From Isoetes taiwanensis (Eukaryota; Streptophyta; Lycopodiopsida; Isoetales; Isoetaceae), in NCBI GenBank assembly GCA_021234155.1, contig JAJEKV010000028.1, forward strand, positions 13,096,134-13,160,133: a stretch of 64,000 nucleotides of DNA, in the 5' to 3' direction. Positions within the stretch are counted from its first letter, which is position 1. Each line of letters starts with the position of its first letter. The notes under the pieces were generated by a model, which saw only the letters and a list, made by a program, of their open reading frames with translations, ran no database searches and was not told the origin of the DNA. A program made the translations under genes and the position numbers. Positions 53,219-63,383 of this stretch are shown piece after piece.

Positions 53219-54598
53219 ATGGATCAACAAGCACAGGAAGAAATTTACCAAGCTCTAAATCCTTCAGTGCAACCGTCAAATTGGGTTGGTCTGGTTTCAC
53301 GCCAGGCCAGGGCTTCACGCCACTTGACCATCATCCCTCATGACACGCAACCTGCTTTCGCAGTCGACACGATCCCTCATGATGAAGCCAAAAAGGTCCA
53401 CTTTGCACCAGATTTGGATAAACTCATGCCTCATGTCATGCCTAAGGTAAGACAAAGTATCCTCAACCTCATGCAGGCTGCTAAAGGCCGAACGCTTGCA
53501 AATGTTCACGCAACCACCCGAGTTCAGCAGCGTCATGACGCACCTCCATCATCTCACAATCCACGCTCTCAGACATATCCTAATATTGCTGCAGAGGTCG
53601 AGCTTCTCAACGAAGTTTCTGCTTCTTTACCTCAGACTTTAGCTCCCTTGGATCCTGCTGCTCCGTTTTCTCATGTTCCTTTGGAACTCCAAGAAGAACT
53701 AGCAAAGATCAAAATCCCTTTGAGTCTTGCGACAATTTTGAAACTTTGTCCTGCTCTCAAGGACCAGTTACCCCTTCCCACTGTTCTGATTGGAGCAATG
53801 GCTACCTCCACACCCACGGTACATGCCATGGTGGGCAATCAACAAGTCAATCATGTTCAAATAGATGGAGGAAGTGTTTTCAATCTCATTACTGATAAGC
53901 TCAGAAAGCAATTGGACATCAAACAACTTTAGCGTGCCCCTTATGACATCAAGTTGGCCAATGGTCATATCACGCGCCCTCAAGGCATCACACCCCTTCA
54001 CATCAATATAGGAGAACTCAGATTCCCTCTGGAATTTGGTGTTTGGAAAGCCGGCGAAGATCCCGGTGATTATGAAATGTTGGTCGGCAGACCTTTTCTC
54101 CGTCAGGCAAAGAGTATTCATTACTGGGCCACGGACCAGCTCGTCATTATAGATGGTCATCTCAATGCCACCATGGATTTGGAAACAGGCAAGATCATCT
54201 CTGTTGAACATGCCGAACCTTCTCTCTCAGACACCGATTCTGAAGAAGCCCAAAACATCTATCATGTTCAGGCTCCACCTGCGAGTCTGCCTCTTTCATC
54301 CTATCCTGAATATGCTGATCCTTGGGGTGAGATGATTTTGGATCAGGACCAGGCTGTGGCTGCACTGCTCGACCCTTACCTGGCTCCTTGCAATAGAATT
54401 CAACGTCTTGACCATTTTTCAGACACAGAACTTTCTCTCGAAATGGTGGACGTAGATGCCGTCATGACGCAACCACTGCTTGATGACGCTCAACAACCGC
54501 TTTCCTCACCACACAAAATGCAGCTCATCCCGTCATGTTTCAACCTCCTGCTCATGTTTTCAAGACACGGAAGTTGTTCCACACATTCAGACTCCTGA
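53219..54598 (+). pseudogene. pol: GC late Gag and protease
   Basis: The frame runs 53219-53932 and, after a TAG (TAT to TAG context in KQL/RAPYD) and a frame change, 53954-54598. The protease motif is VQIDGGSVFNLI and the later motif is YEMLVGRPFLRQAKSIHYWA. Beyond the protease is the linker EPSLSDTDSEEAQNIYHVQA that is disrupted in GB. Confidence 0.85.
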
Positions 54599-54797
54599 GG
54601 TGGAGATTGTGGACGTTGGCAACAATCAGCCCGTCCGCCTAGCTGCCAATCTCCCGACCATCTATCGAGCACGCGCCGTCACGCTCTTCAAAAAATTCAA
54701 ACACATTTTTGCCTGGAGCTATAAAGATCTTCGGGGTATCAAAAAAGACTTGAGGGAACTCACCATTCCTACCAAACCAGATGCTCGCCCTGTCTAG

Positions 54798-55590
54798 CAA
54801 CGACAGTACTGGCTCAACCCCAATTACCGTGACCGTGTCAAGGCCGAAATTGACAAACTCCTAGCTGCCGGCTTGATTTATGAGGTCAAACATTCTGAAT
54901 GGGTGAGCCCCATCGTCATTGCTCTCAAACACAACGGTAAGATCCGCGTCTGCGTGGACTATCGCAACTCAATCAGGCCACGGAGCGTGATCACTTCCCG
55001 CTTCCCTTCACAGACCAGGTTCTGGAAGAGGTTGCTGGTCATGAAATGTACTCCTTCATGGATGGTTTTTCAAGCTACAATCAAATTCCAATCAAAAAGG
55101 CAGATCAACTCAAGACTACCTTTACCACCCCGTGGGGCACTTTTGCCTACAAAGTGGTTCCTTTTGGTTTATCCAACTCTCCATCCACGTTTCAACGCAT
55201 CATGCTCTCGGTTTTTTACGATTATATGAAGGAGAAACCCTTTCTCCAGATCTTTCAAGATGACTTTTCAGCCTACAGTTCCACGGATGATCACCTGGAC
55301 AAATTAGAGCTTGTCTTTCAGAAATGTGATGAGTCTGGCATTAGTCTCAATCCTGAGAAATGCACCTTTTGCGTCACCTCAGGTGTTCTGTTGGGTCATG
55401 TGGTTAGTAAAGAAGGTATCACCACGGATCCTGCTAAAATCAGTTGTGTGCTTAAGGCTCAAGCACCTTCTAATATCAAAGAGACACGTTCCTTCCTAGG
55501 TAAGGTAAATTACTATTCCACCTTCATTCCTGAACTTGCAGCTCCCATTCATAAACTCACGGGTGATGAACGGAAGCTGCTTTCCAACAG
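54798..55590 (+). pseudogene. pol: GC reverse transcriptase
   Basis: RT starts after the TAG at 54795-54797, in the same frame as the preceding 54480-54797 frame (FKHIFAWSYKDLRGIKKDLR). Blocks: EIDKLLAAGLIYEVKHSEWV, IRVCVDYR, FAYKVVPFGLSNSPSTFQRI and the catalytic FQDD (55253-55264, in IFQDDFSAYSS). The thumb motif is IKETRSFLGKVNYYSTFIPE. Frame changes occur near 54965 and 55565. Confidence 0.88.
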
Positions 55591-56109
55591 TTGAAGCTCT
55601 TGCTTACTCAGGCCCCCGTGCTTGTTCCTCCTCAATGGGACAAGCCTTTTCATGTTCATGTTGATGTCTCAGCGTTTGCTATTGGTGCTGTTCTCTCTCA
55701 AGCATATGACGAGCACACAGATAAACCAAACCGTTATGCCAGCAGAAAACTCAATCCTGCTGAGCGCAACTACTCTGCCACCGAACGGGAAGCCTTGGGC
55801 TTAGTTTTTTATGTCCAACGTTTCCGTCATTATTTGTTGGGAAGCAAGAGCAAGTTCTTTGTTGATCATCAGGCTCTTCTTTATTTAATCAACAAGGCCA
55901 CGCCCACGGGCAGAATTGCTCGTTGGGTCCTTCTTCTTCAAGAATTCGCTCCTTTTGAAATTGTTCATAAAGCCGACAAATCTCATGTTGTGCCAGATTA
56001 TCTCTCATGCATTCACACAGATGATCCCTCCACGGGTGTTTCTGATGCCTTCCCTGACGCACAGCTATTCTTAGTCACGGCCACGCCCCATTGGTTTCAC
56101 AACTTTTAG
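55591..56109 (+). CDS. pol: GC RNase H
   Basis: The frame is open over the complete Gypsy RNase H: PFHVHVDVSAFAIGAVLSQA, YSATEREALGLVFYVQRFRH, FFVDHQALLYLI and DKSHVVPDYLSCIHTDD. The three acidic positions D, E and D are preserved. It ends at a TAG shortly before the integrase zinc finger. Confidence 0.88.
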   Translation: MKLLLTQAPVLVPPQWDKPFHVHVDVSAFAIGAVLSQAYDEHTDKPNRYASRKLNPAERNYSATEREALGLVFYVQRFRHYLLGSKSKFFVDHQALLYLINKATPTGRIARWVLLLQEFAPFEIVHKADKSHVVPDYLSCIHTDDPSTGVSDAFPDAQLFLVTATPHWFHNF

Positions 56110-56524
56110 CAGTATCTCCTCACTGGTGCTCTTCCTTCTGAAGATCCCACACTCTCTCCCGCAAAGCTTCACTCACGCCGCCGTCAGTTTCTCCGTGAGG
56201 TCCGTGACTACACCATGGTCGCGGGCCATCTGTACAAACGGGCAAAGATTTGGTGCTCCGACGCTGTGTTCTTCCTCATGAAGTGCCCGATATCGTTCGA
56301 CAAGCCCATGAAGGGCTTGGTGGTGGTCATTTTCATGTTGACACCACGGCACGCAAAATTCTTCTGGCAGGCTACTTATGGCCCATGCTCTTCAAAGACG
56401 CCCACGCTCACGCCCGCACGTGTGATGTCTGTCAGCGTGTGGGTCGGCCCACGGCCCGTGACGCTCTCCCGTTGACGCCGATCGCCACGTCGCTCCCCTT
56501 CAGCAAATGGGGCATGGACTTTGT
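56110..56524 (+). pseudogene. pol: GC integrase, zinc finger and start of core
   Basis: HEVPDIVRQAHEGLGGGHFH and then CDVCQRVGRPTARD give the H-H-C-C finger; FSKWGMDFV reaches the first catalytic Asp. The sequence is interrupted at 56524 by the LTR that begins TGTGACGTCCCC. Confidence 0.88.
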
Positions 56525-57682
56525 TGTGACGTCCCCTACTCGTATACGGTGCACCCATCGTATACAAACAGAGTTCATCCCCCATACCAGCTCCATGCTG
56601 ATACAGGGCCCTCCACATATCATTGTAACCGTACTGGTTCCCAGTGGGGAAGAATGAAGGGGTCATTTTACCCCGTCTCCCTCAGGGTCTGCCTACCTGC
56701 GGAAGCGTAAACATACATGTCAGTACATATAATCATCACATGTCCACCTCGAAGGGTGGCACATCAACATCTGCATAGACAAAGATCAGCACAATACAAG
56801 TGGGTTCCTACCCAAGGTTCAGACTCTAGGAAATGACTGACAAGCTTGGGTCTCCAGAGTTCATTGCAGACAGAATCATGACAAATGGATTTGGCTGGCA
56901 TAAGAACATGGCAATGGGTTGTCCACTCCATCCGCCCCTCCTGTGCACACTTTGCAGAGTAGGTTGAAGAGTGTTGGGACCTGACTGTAGCCCGCCGGAT
57001 GCATAGCCAAAGGGGCTATTCCTGGGTTGCATCTCCCCAGTTCCGATGGGGCAGGTAGGGATCACTCCCACCAGAGATCTCCATGCTGACTCAAGGTTAG
57101 AGGGCCACTGCCCTTATTCGACTTAACCCACTCGAAAGTGAACTCCACTCCACGATGTTGAGCCCATGCCTTACCCACACTTAGTGGCAAGCCATTAGAC
57201 CTAGTCTACTGTGATCCCCGGTAGGCCTTACACACCAGAGGGATCGGTCAAGGGTCAGAACACGAACCTCCTTCTGAGCCAGTCTGGCCCCTTCACCCAC
57301 AACCAGGTGGGGTTCTTGTACACAGGCCAAAATCTAGTAATGCACTAAGAGGGACTAGCTAGGAGCATCAACTACTAAGCTTTAAGTCTCTACCCCCCTT
57401 CCCAATACAATGAGTCCACAGAATTCATCCGTCCATCACATCATCATAAGAATAAGAACTAATCTATATCATAGAGTTAGGTTCTTTAGTTAGGGTCAAT
57501 CTTGGGATCTGCTTGGCTACTAAGGATAATTTAATAGGCTAAACCTATTGGTTCGATGGCTGGAATACGGTTTAGGCTATTAAATCGACCAAATACCTGA
57601 TCCCTGGTTCACTCCTCTTGATCCAAAGGCGTCCATGTCGCTGTTCTGCTTGGGAATGCGGTCGGAAGGCGAATCTGACGAG
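56525..57682 (-). repeat. minus-strand LTR of the L0 type, truncated
   Basis: It starts TGTGACGTCCCCTACTCGTA on the plus strand (the LTR end in element orientation) and matches L0 LTR 2216-2925. Similarity to the solo LTR 37150-38734 continues toward the other end (GGCGTCCATG block near 57627). The far end is missing at the junction with a gag-protease region at about 57683. It may be the 3' LTR of that same element after deletion of pol, or an independent insertion. Confidence 0.75.
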
Positions 57683-59152
57683 CTAGGGCGCACGGGCAGA
57701 TACGAAGTTGTGGCTACTTCCCGAGTCTATTAGGACTATGAAGGACTTGGTTTTGGCCTTCCCTATTGTGGAAATTACTCTATACTGATTCTCTGCCTGT
57801 TCTGTATCTATTGCGGCAAAGATGTGGCACTCACCCTCAATATAGTCGCGCGCTGCCTCGCCGTCGTCGTCAGACGGAGTGTCCCATCTACCCAACTTCG
57901 CTAGCGCTGAGCTCATAACGAAGGGGCAATTCGCCGTTCTGTGGCCTGGCTGGAAACATCTGAAGCAAAGCTGCTTCTCTATACATTCCTGCCTCTTTTC
58001 TTTGGGCATTGCCTGTAAGAAGGACCGCACTGCTTTCGAGTAGTTCGACCCTTCCTGCTTGTCCTTGAAGGATACCTTCTTTCTTTCCTGCTGTCTCCCC
58101 TGGTTGCCACTGTATGGGGATTTTGCTGGACTTGGGCTGGCTGCCCTAGGACTGTGGCTCCCTGTTGCTTTGCCTCTATCCTGGTAGTACGGCTGTTTCT
58201 GCACGCTGTTCTGAGGCCCCGATCCTTGCAAACTAATTGCTTTGGATTCTGCTTCGGATACTGTCTTAGGGTCTATTGCCCTTACGAGTTTCCGGATCTC
58301 CTCGTTCAGCCCCTCGATGTAGCTCTCCACTGCGTGCTTTTCACTCAACTTCGGCACATACAGCCTTAGTCTCATGAACTCTTCAGTGTACTTCTGCACT
58401 GTCTTGTACCCTTGCTGCAATCTGTAGAACTGTTGCATCATGTTTGACTTGTGTTCCCGAGGAACATAATGGCGCTTGAAGGCTTTCGAAAACTTCTTAA
58501 ATCTGCACCCATCTCTGCTTAAGCCATGGGCCTTGGCATAACCCTTCCACCAGATGCGTGCGGCTCCCTTCAAGTTGGTTGTTGCCACCCTGCCTTTGTT
58601 CTTATCCTTCATGCCGTAGGCGTTGCCGTACTCGCTCATCTCGTCGAGCCATGCCTCTGCCTCTAGGCCTGATCTATTCTCGCCCGAGAACTGTTCAAGT
58701 TTCTGGGCCTTCCATACATTGCCCAGTGCTGAGTCTACCTTCTTCTAGTAGTCTAAGGGCTTGGTGTCCTTCTGTCTGCCATCTCTACGGTCCGGCACTT
58801 GCTCAGCCTCTTTCTCGGACTCAGAGTCCGAGAGCGAGCTTGAGTCGGAGGTTTCTGTACTAGGGGACCTCCTTCTCTTACTCCTCCTCTTATCCTTCCC
58901 CGACTTTCGGGGTGTCGTTTGCGGCCCGACTGATGCTTGAGCCGCTAGCAGGGCTTTTATCTGGTCAAGTTCCGTCCGCATTTGCGACATCTCCTCTTCT
59001 GGGGTCATGGGACCATATCCTTCGAACAGGTTCCTTCGAATGAGTTGCCTGTCAGGGGTCTCTTCGTCTCTGTTCGGCCTCCTGTTTTGTTCGACCGTTC
59101 TTTGTTCCCTATCTGCATACAAAGTTGGCCATGGCCTTATGGTTAGTTCCAT
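57683..59152 (-). pseudogene. gag: GD Gag with start of protease
   Basis: The minus-strand frame starts MELTIRPWPTLYADREQRTV at 59152, with one in-frame TAG near 58746 (PLDY then stop, KKVDSALG), and ends at 57683. It has an acidic/serine-rich N-terminus with basic runs (KRRSKRRRSPS). A retrotransposon Gag domain follows (GAARIWWKGY, FSKAFKRHYVPREHKSNMMQ, YTEEFMRLRL). A CCHC knuckle (CFRCFQPGHRTANC) and a protease beginning with the active-site motif VLIDSGSSHNFVS come next. The protease stops a few residues later at the LTR junction, so pol is missing. D-S-G distinguishes it from GA and GB, which have D-G-G. Confidence 0.88.
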
Positions 59153-59288
59153 TTACTTTATTGTATTCATGTATTTGCCGAAATATTTGGAACCAAAATA
59201 CACTCAACAAAGTATTTAAATATTTAACACAAAATATTTTTATTATATAATATTTTTAGATACAATTCCTCCGGGATCAAGATTTTAA

Positions 59289-60798
59289 CTATTCTTGAAA
59301 TCGCCGGTAGGATGGGTTATCTTCTAAGAATTTCTTAACTTGGGCCGTTTCTATCGAGCGTCCCAAGTTCCTGAGGACATTGGTTGACGTCCATACAGCA
59401 AAAAGGCTGTCACCAATTCCTCTACCTATGATGGGAGGTGTAGGCATGATTCTTGCCAATCTTCCCTGCCGTCGGTAGGGCATGGCGAAGTCGAAGATGT
59501 CAAGTGCTATCGCTCTCTTGACTAAGGCAGCATAGTCGACGTTTGCAGCTATTCGAGCATGCATGCCAAAGCCAGAGAGTGCAATGAGCATAAACACTCC
59601 TTCGCCACGGGGACTGAATTTGCGGTGTATCACCGCTATTCTCCCCATCCGGCGGCGAGGGGCGGTAGTATCTCGGCGACTGTCATTGTCATTGTCGTGA
59701 TGATTCTCCACTTGCTTGGCGTCGGCTCTATGCCTTCCGGCGTATTCGCCGACCTCTACCTCGGTCATTTTCGGTAGTCTCCAATCGTCGATGAAGCCGC
59801 GATGTCGATTCTGCTCCTCTTGCGAGGTGGTGTCGACGAGCTCGGCATCAAAATGCTGCGTGGTCTTGCCCACGGATCCCCATCCGTTCTTGGATGGCGT
59901 AGAACTCCTCCTCGGATGGCGGTTCTCGAGCTTCCATAATTTGCCGTATGTTCTTTGTAAGCTGGATATCGAAGTCGGCGCCTGTATAGGTGTCGGCTTC
60001 TCTCTGAAGCGGGAAGTCGAGAGACTCCAGGACGATGAAGTCGTCTAAGTGCAGTTGCCGCCGTAGTTGGTGCGGCAACTCATCAGCCGGAACTCCCTCT
60101 CCCCATTTCGGGAGATTGCGGATATCGGTGAGGAGCAGGTACTCCTCACCGTTGATGATAATGGGGGCTAGGCTTGTAATGCCTAGCCCTAGTGGGGCGA
60201 CTCACTGAAAGTGTCGGGCGGCTCCGGCTTCGAGTTGGGTAGCTCCTCTTACGCTTTGCCGTTCTTCTTCCTGGGTCGAGCTCAGGTGTACTCTTCCTCG
60301 TCGATTCCTCTTCTTACGTTCTTCCTTCACGCTCTTTGCTTTGCAAAAGCATCTATTACAGCTGGCCGAGGATGCTATGGGATCGACTTCCATGGGAGGA
60401 ATAGAGGTTTCCCCCATTGGGTTTTCAGCACGGTGGGAGAGGAATATGGCCAAGGCGGCGGTGTAGGAAAAGTACTTGATCCTGTCAACTGTCAGGACCA
60501 TGTAGTCTGGCAACCTTTGTGCCTTGTTGGTCAAATACTTGGCGATATTTGGGACATCACCCAAGGCTGCCTGAAGGGATGGGCGGGGAACAAAATAGCC
60601 CATGCAAGGGGGAAGTTGTACTAGGGAGTGACCTACCCTATCTTGGAACTCAGCCAAAACTCGTCTATATGCTGGCGTTGCTTGCAAAGTTGCTTGGACA
60701 TCTATTTCTTTCTGGAAAAGCTGGAAGATGTTGTTGATGTTGGTCTCGGCTGCATGTGCACTGGCGCTGTACCATCGCCTGAAGTCAGCAGTTGCCAT
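59289..60798 (-). pseudogene. unidentified ~500-codon ORF upstream of GD gag
   Basis: The minus-strand reading starts MATADFRRWYSASAHAAETN at 60798. It is interrupted by one TGA (60202-60204), continues in the same frame to 59848, then changes frame and continues to 59289 (ending NPSYRRFQE). N-terminal part: helical, with LVQLPPCMGYFVPRPSLQAA. Middle: Cys-rich and then basic (KEERKKRNRRGR). C-terminal part: FMLIALSGFGMHARIAANVD and MPYRRQGRLARIMPTPPI. It is separated from gag by an A/T-rich 135 bp. It could be an accessory pre-gag ORF of the element, a captured gene, or an endogenous sequence of viral nucleocapsid type. I recognise no family and assign no function. Confidence 0.45.
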
Positions 60799-61217
60799 TG
60801 CTCTGGTGAAGGTGTGACTAGCAAACAGATGCAGGAGCGCCTATCACAAGGCACCCAAAAAGAAAACCTATATGGGTTTTTTACCCTGGTTATATATGAA
60901 AAACTATCTAAAAAAAGCAATGCGTCTTTGTGGGTTGATATCATTAAAAACCTTGTGTGGTTTCCTTGTATAGTTTTTATACCGTGTTTGATAAGGTGGT
61001 TTTCTAACATGGTTAATAGTAACAGTTAAATATTGTGAATGTGGTATAACATGGTGGTAATAAGACGTGGTTTAGTATAGTATTATGTTAACGTGGTTCT
61101 TAGCGTGCTAAACTAGCATGGCTAACTGACGTGGTAAATTTATATGGTCCTCAATGCGTTTAGATGTCACAAGGCATGATTGTTTGATGACTTGAAGCCT
61201 TGCATGTTTAGTAGATC
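60799..61217 (+). other. no gene recognised
   Basis: A/T-rich sequence with scattered ACGTGGT motifs (about 61020-61150). It is presumably the upstream part of the GD element or its flank. Confidence 0.4.
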
Positions 61218-61351
61218 GAAACCATAATGGTTTTAGTATAAATTACTAGTGTTTCGTCTTCCAAAACATTGTAAGTTAATCTATGAAACCATAAAGGTTT
61301 CAATATAAAACACTAGTGTTTAATCTTCCAAAACATTATAAGTTAATTTGT
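61218..61351 (+). repeat. 67-bp tandem duplication
   Basis: Two copies (61218-61284 and 61285-61351) share GAAACCATAA, ACTAGTGTTT and CTTCCAAAACATT. Confidence 0.88.
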
Positions 61352-61904
61352 GTAACACCATCTAATTTTATTTGCTTGAGTGTAGTGGTTTATTTGCCCA
61401 AACCCTTCCTAGTTTAGTTGGCGTGTTCTTTGAAGTGGTTAAGGCCAAATATTACTAATGTCTTATTTTTCAAAGCTGTAGTTCTACAGACCTAGTGGTT
61501 CAAAAAACATAATCAAAGGGAGTATTCCACTAGCTTGCAAAACCAAAAAAAATAACAAAAACAAATAGAAGAGACCTCTAAGGATTTGAACCTCAGTTAC
61601 AATTATCTCCAAAGTCTATACTTCAAAAATGCCTTAAATCACATTCTTCTTATCTATGATATCCTATCCTATGAACATTTTTCCCATAAGAAACTGTTGG
61701 TACATCAGCTGAAGCTCCACAACACTGTTAAACTAATATATACATTTACTTAAGACCTAAAAAATGTTTAGCAATGTACAATGCTAAACTCCGTTGTACA
61801 ATGCAAGTATACGTATCACCAACAAAATGCGTTTTAAAAAGAAAGAACTAGAGTTTCAGGCAACACAAAAAACCAAGAATTAATTGCATCTCCAAGGACT
61901 GTGT
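61352..61904 (+). other. no gene recognised
   Basis: A/T-rich sequence without convincing ORFs. A minus-strand GGTTCAAATCC (about 61574-61584) resembles a B-box but lacks a credible A-box. Confidence 0.4.
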
Positions 61905-62047
61905 TCTTAGAATCCCCAAAAGACAAAAGCACAAATAGCAAGGCCACGTAATACACCAATAACTCGAGCTTCTGCACTTTAAATAGCCTTAATATCATTT
62001 GGCTCCAAGATCTTATCCTGACATTTTGTGATAGCTTCCTTTAGGGC
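61905..62047 (-). pseudogene. possible exon of an unidentified gene
   Basis: After an acceptor-like TTGTGTAG, the minus strand reads ALKEAITKCQDKILEPNDIK, AI, one TAA, then SAEARVIGVLRGLAICAFVF. The stop is a single-base change from CAA. The stretch is exon-like but I do not recognise the protein. It lies downstream of the SIS3-like exons on the same strand. Confidence 0.3.
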
Positions 62048-62174
62048 CTACACAAGCAAACAACAATCTATTATCAAAACCAAAAGTCTTTAAAGCTTAG
62101 CATGACATTGACAATAACACAAGACATTTAATAAAGAGAGGCAACCTCAAGAATGTCAATGAACAACTGCTTAA

Positions 62175-62299
62175 TGCCTGCAGCTCCATAGCACCACTAG
62201 TATACTATAAACTAATAAATCTGCTGCAGACAAATGCCCGCAGCTCCATAGCAGCAGTAATATACTATAACCAGATCAATAAATGTGCTGCAGGCAAAT
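62175..62299 (-). repeat. ~62-bp tandem duplication
   Basis: Two copies share GCAGCTCCATAGCA, TATACTATAA and CTGCTGCAG/GTGCTGCAG. It lies where the next SIS3 exon (second half of the RING) would be expected. Confidence 0.8.
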
Positions 62300-62395
62300 T
62301 CCCCAATGCAAAAAGACACAACTGCTTGACTTACTACTTGTGGATGGCTTGTAGTCAATAAAATGCATAATTATGGCAACAATTGGAAACCCTAC

Positions 62396-63191
62396 CTCTG
62401 TCCCTACATCAAATTCTTCAAGGCAGATGGGACAAGAACTGCATTCACTTGGAACTCCCTTAAGTCTAAACTTAGGGAGCTGTTGAATCAGACTCTCAAC
62501 TGCTTTTCTCTGTTCCATCACATAAGCAAATGTATCGCCAACAGAGAAAGATCAGAAAATCCTTCAAATGTAATCTAAATGTCGTCAGTCTCAATATGTT
62601 GAAGGACTAGTAGCAACTAAATAGTTACCCAATAACACTTGACTCTTAAATTATGATAACTGCAGGCATACCTGAGCTGGAGTTAGATTGAGACCAGGAA
62701 AGTATGTAACATCATGCATGCCACTTCTTTGCTCTTGAGAAGGAGGTGAAGCTCGAAATGCCCATTCAGGGACCCTGATCAACTCAGCTAAAACCTGGTG
62801 TAATAGATATCATGATTTGCATCACAGTGCTAATATTACATCTATATATAGAACATGGTTAGAAATGATTTTATACCTCAAGCTCAGAAACAGTTGTTCC
62901 ATGTGGAGCAACTTGTAAATGTGATTGCCGCCGTGTCAGCCACTGGAAGCATAAAAAGAAAGCCATATGAACAAAAATATTAATCAAAAAGAGGAGCCTT
63001 AGTATGCGGATCAATTGTCCTCTATAAATGGCATTCTACCTAAGTGAGGTTTTTCTAACACAATTAACAATTGAACATTCAGAAATTCAGATGCGTACCT
63101 TACTAGCTGAGATGAACCCAACAGAGAACAGCCCACAGTAACTGAAAAGTAACCAGATCAGAAACCCCCATTTCTGGCCTTCCTCGGGAAG
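62396..63191 (-). pseudogene. SIS3-like: SIS3-like RING E3 ligase, four internal exons
   Basis: Four blocks with GT-AG borders splice in frame on the minus strand. 63191-63099 reads LPEEGQKWGFLIWLLFSYCG and so on (part of a membrane segment); 62942-62877 reads WLTRRQSHLQVAPHGTTVSE; 62794-62672 reads VLAELIRVPEWAFRA ... YFPGLNLTPAQ; 62509-62396 reads RKAVESLIQQLPKFRLKGVP and then CPICLEEFDVGTE. Exon order and junctions match the SIS3 family (membrane-anchored RING-H2 ligase linked to sugar response in Arabidopsis). The 132 codons contain no stop. The first zinc-binding pair (CPIC) is present, but no intact exon for the rest of the RING-H2 (C-x-H, H, C, C) follows; a tandem duplication lies there instead. 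The N-terminal membrane exons are also missing. It therefore cannot encode a working RING ligase. Confidence 0.82.
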
Positions 63192-63383
63192 CTGCAAATA
63201 CAATGCCAAATAACATAGGTATGCTTGTACTGGAGTCATAAACATCTACCATTTTGCGATTTTTTACCAAAAACAACCTAGCCAAAACAAACAAGAATCG
63301 TATACAAAAATGTGAGTTTGATCAGAAAATGAAAATCAGAACAAAATTAGAAGAAATGCTTTGTTTCTTTTTATGTGCCTTAC

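Larger units (their letters stand above)
53108..56524 (+). mobile_element. GC: truncated copy of the GB family
   Basis: The sequence is collinear with GB from late gag (GB 23600) to the beginning of the integrase core (GB 40550), without the TIR transposon and solo LTR insertions. It thus supplies the empty-site controls for both. The 5' part is absent and the 3' end is cut at 56524 by a minus-strand LTR. Fewer frameshifts than GB. Confidence 0.9.

Noticed and set aside
56525-57682. Complete solo LTR
   Set aside because: One end is present, but the other end and a matching target duplication could not be found.
61574-61584. B-box-like GGTTCAAATCC on the minus strand (possible SINE or tRNA)
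   Set aside because: No convincing A-box at the expected distance and no repeat copies in the window.
62281-62320. Remnant of the second RING half (GNLPAAH-like reading) downstream of the SIS3-like exons
   Set aside because: The resemblance is short, lacks the metal ligands and lies in a tandem duplication; it is probably chance.
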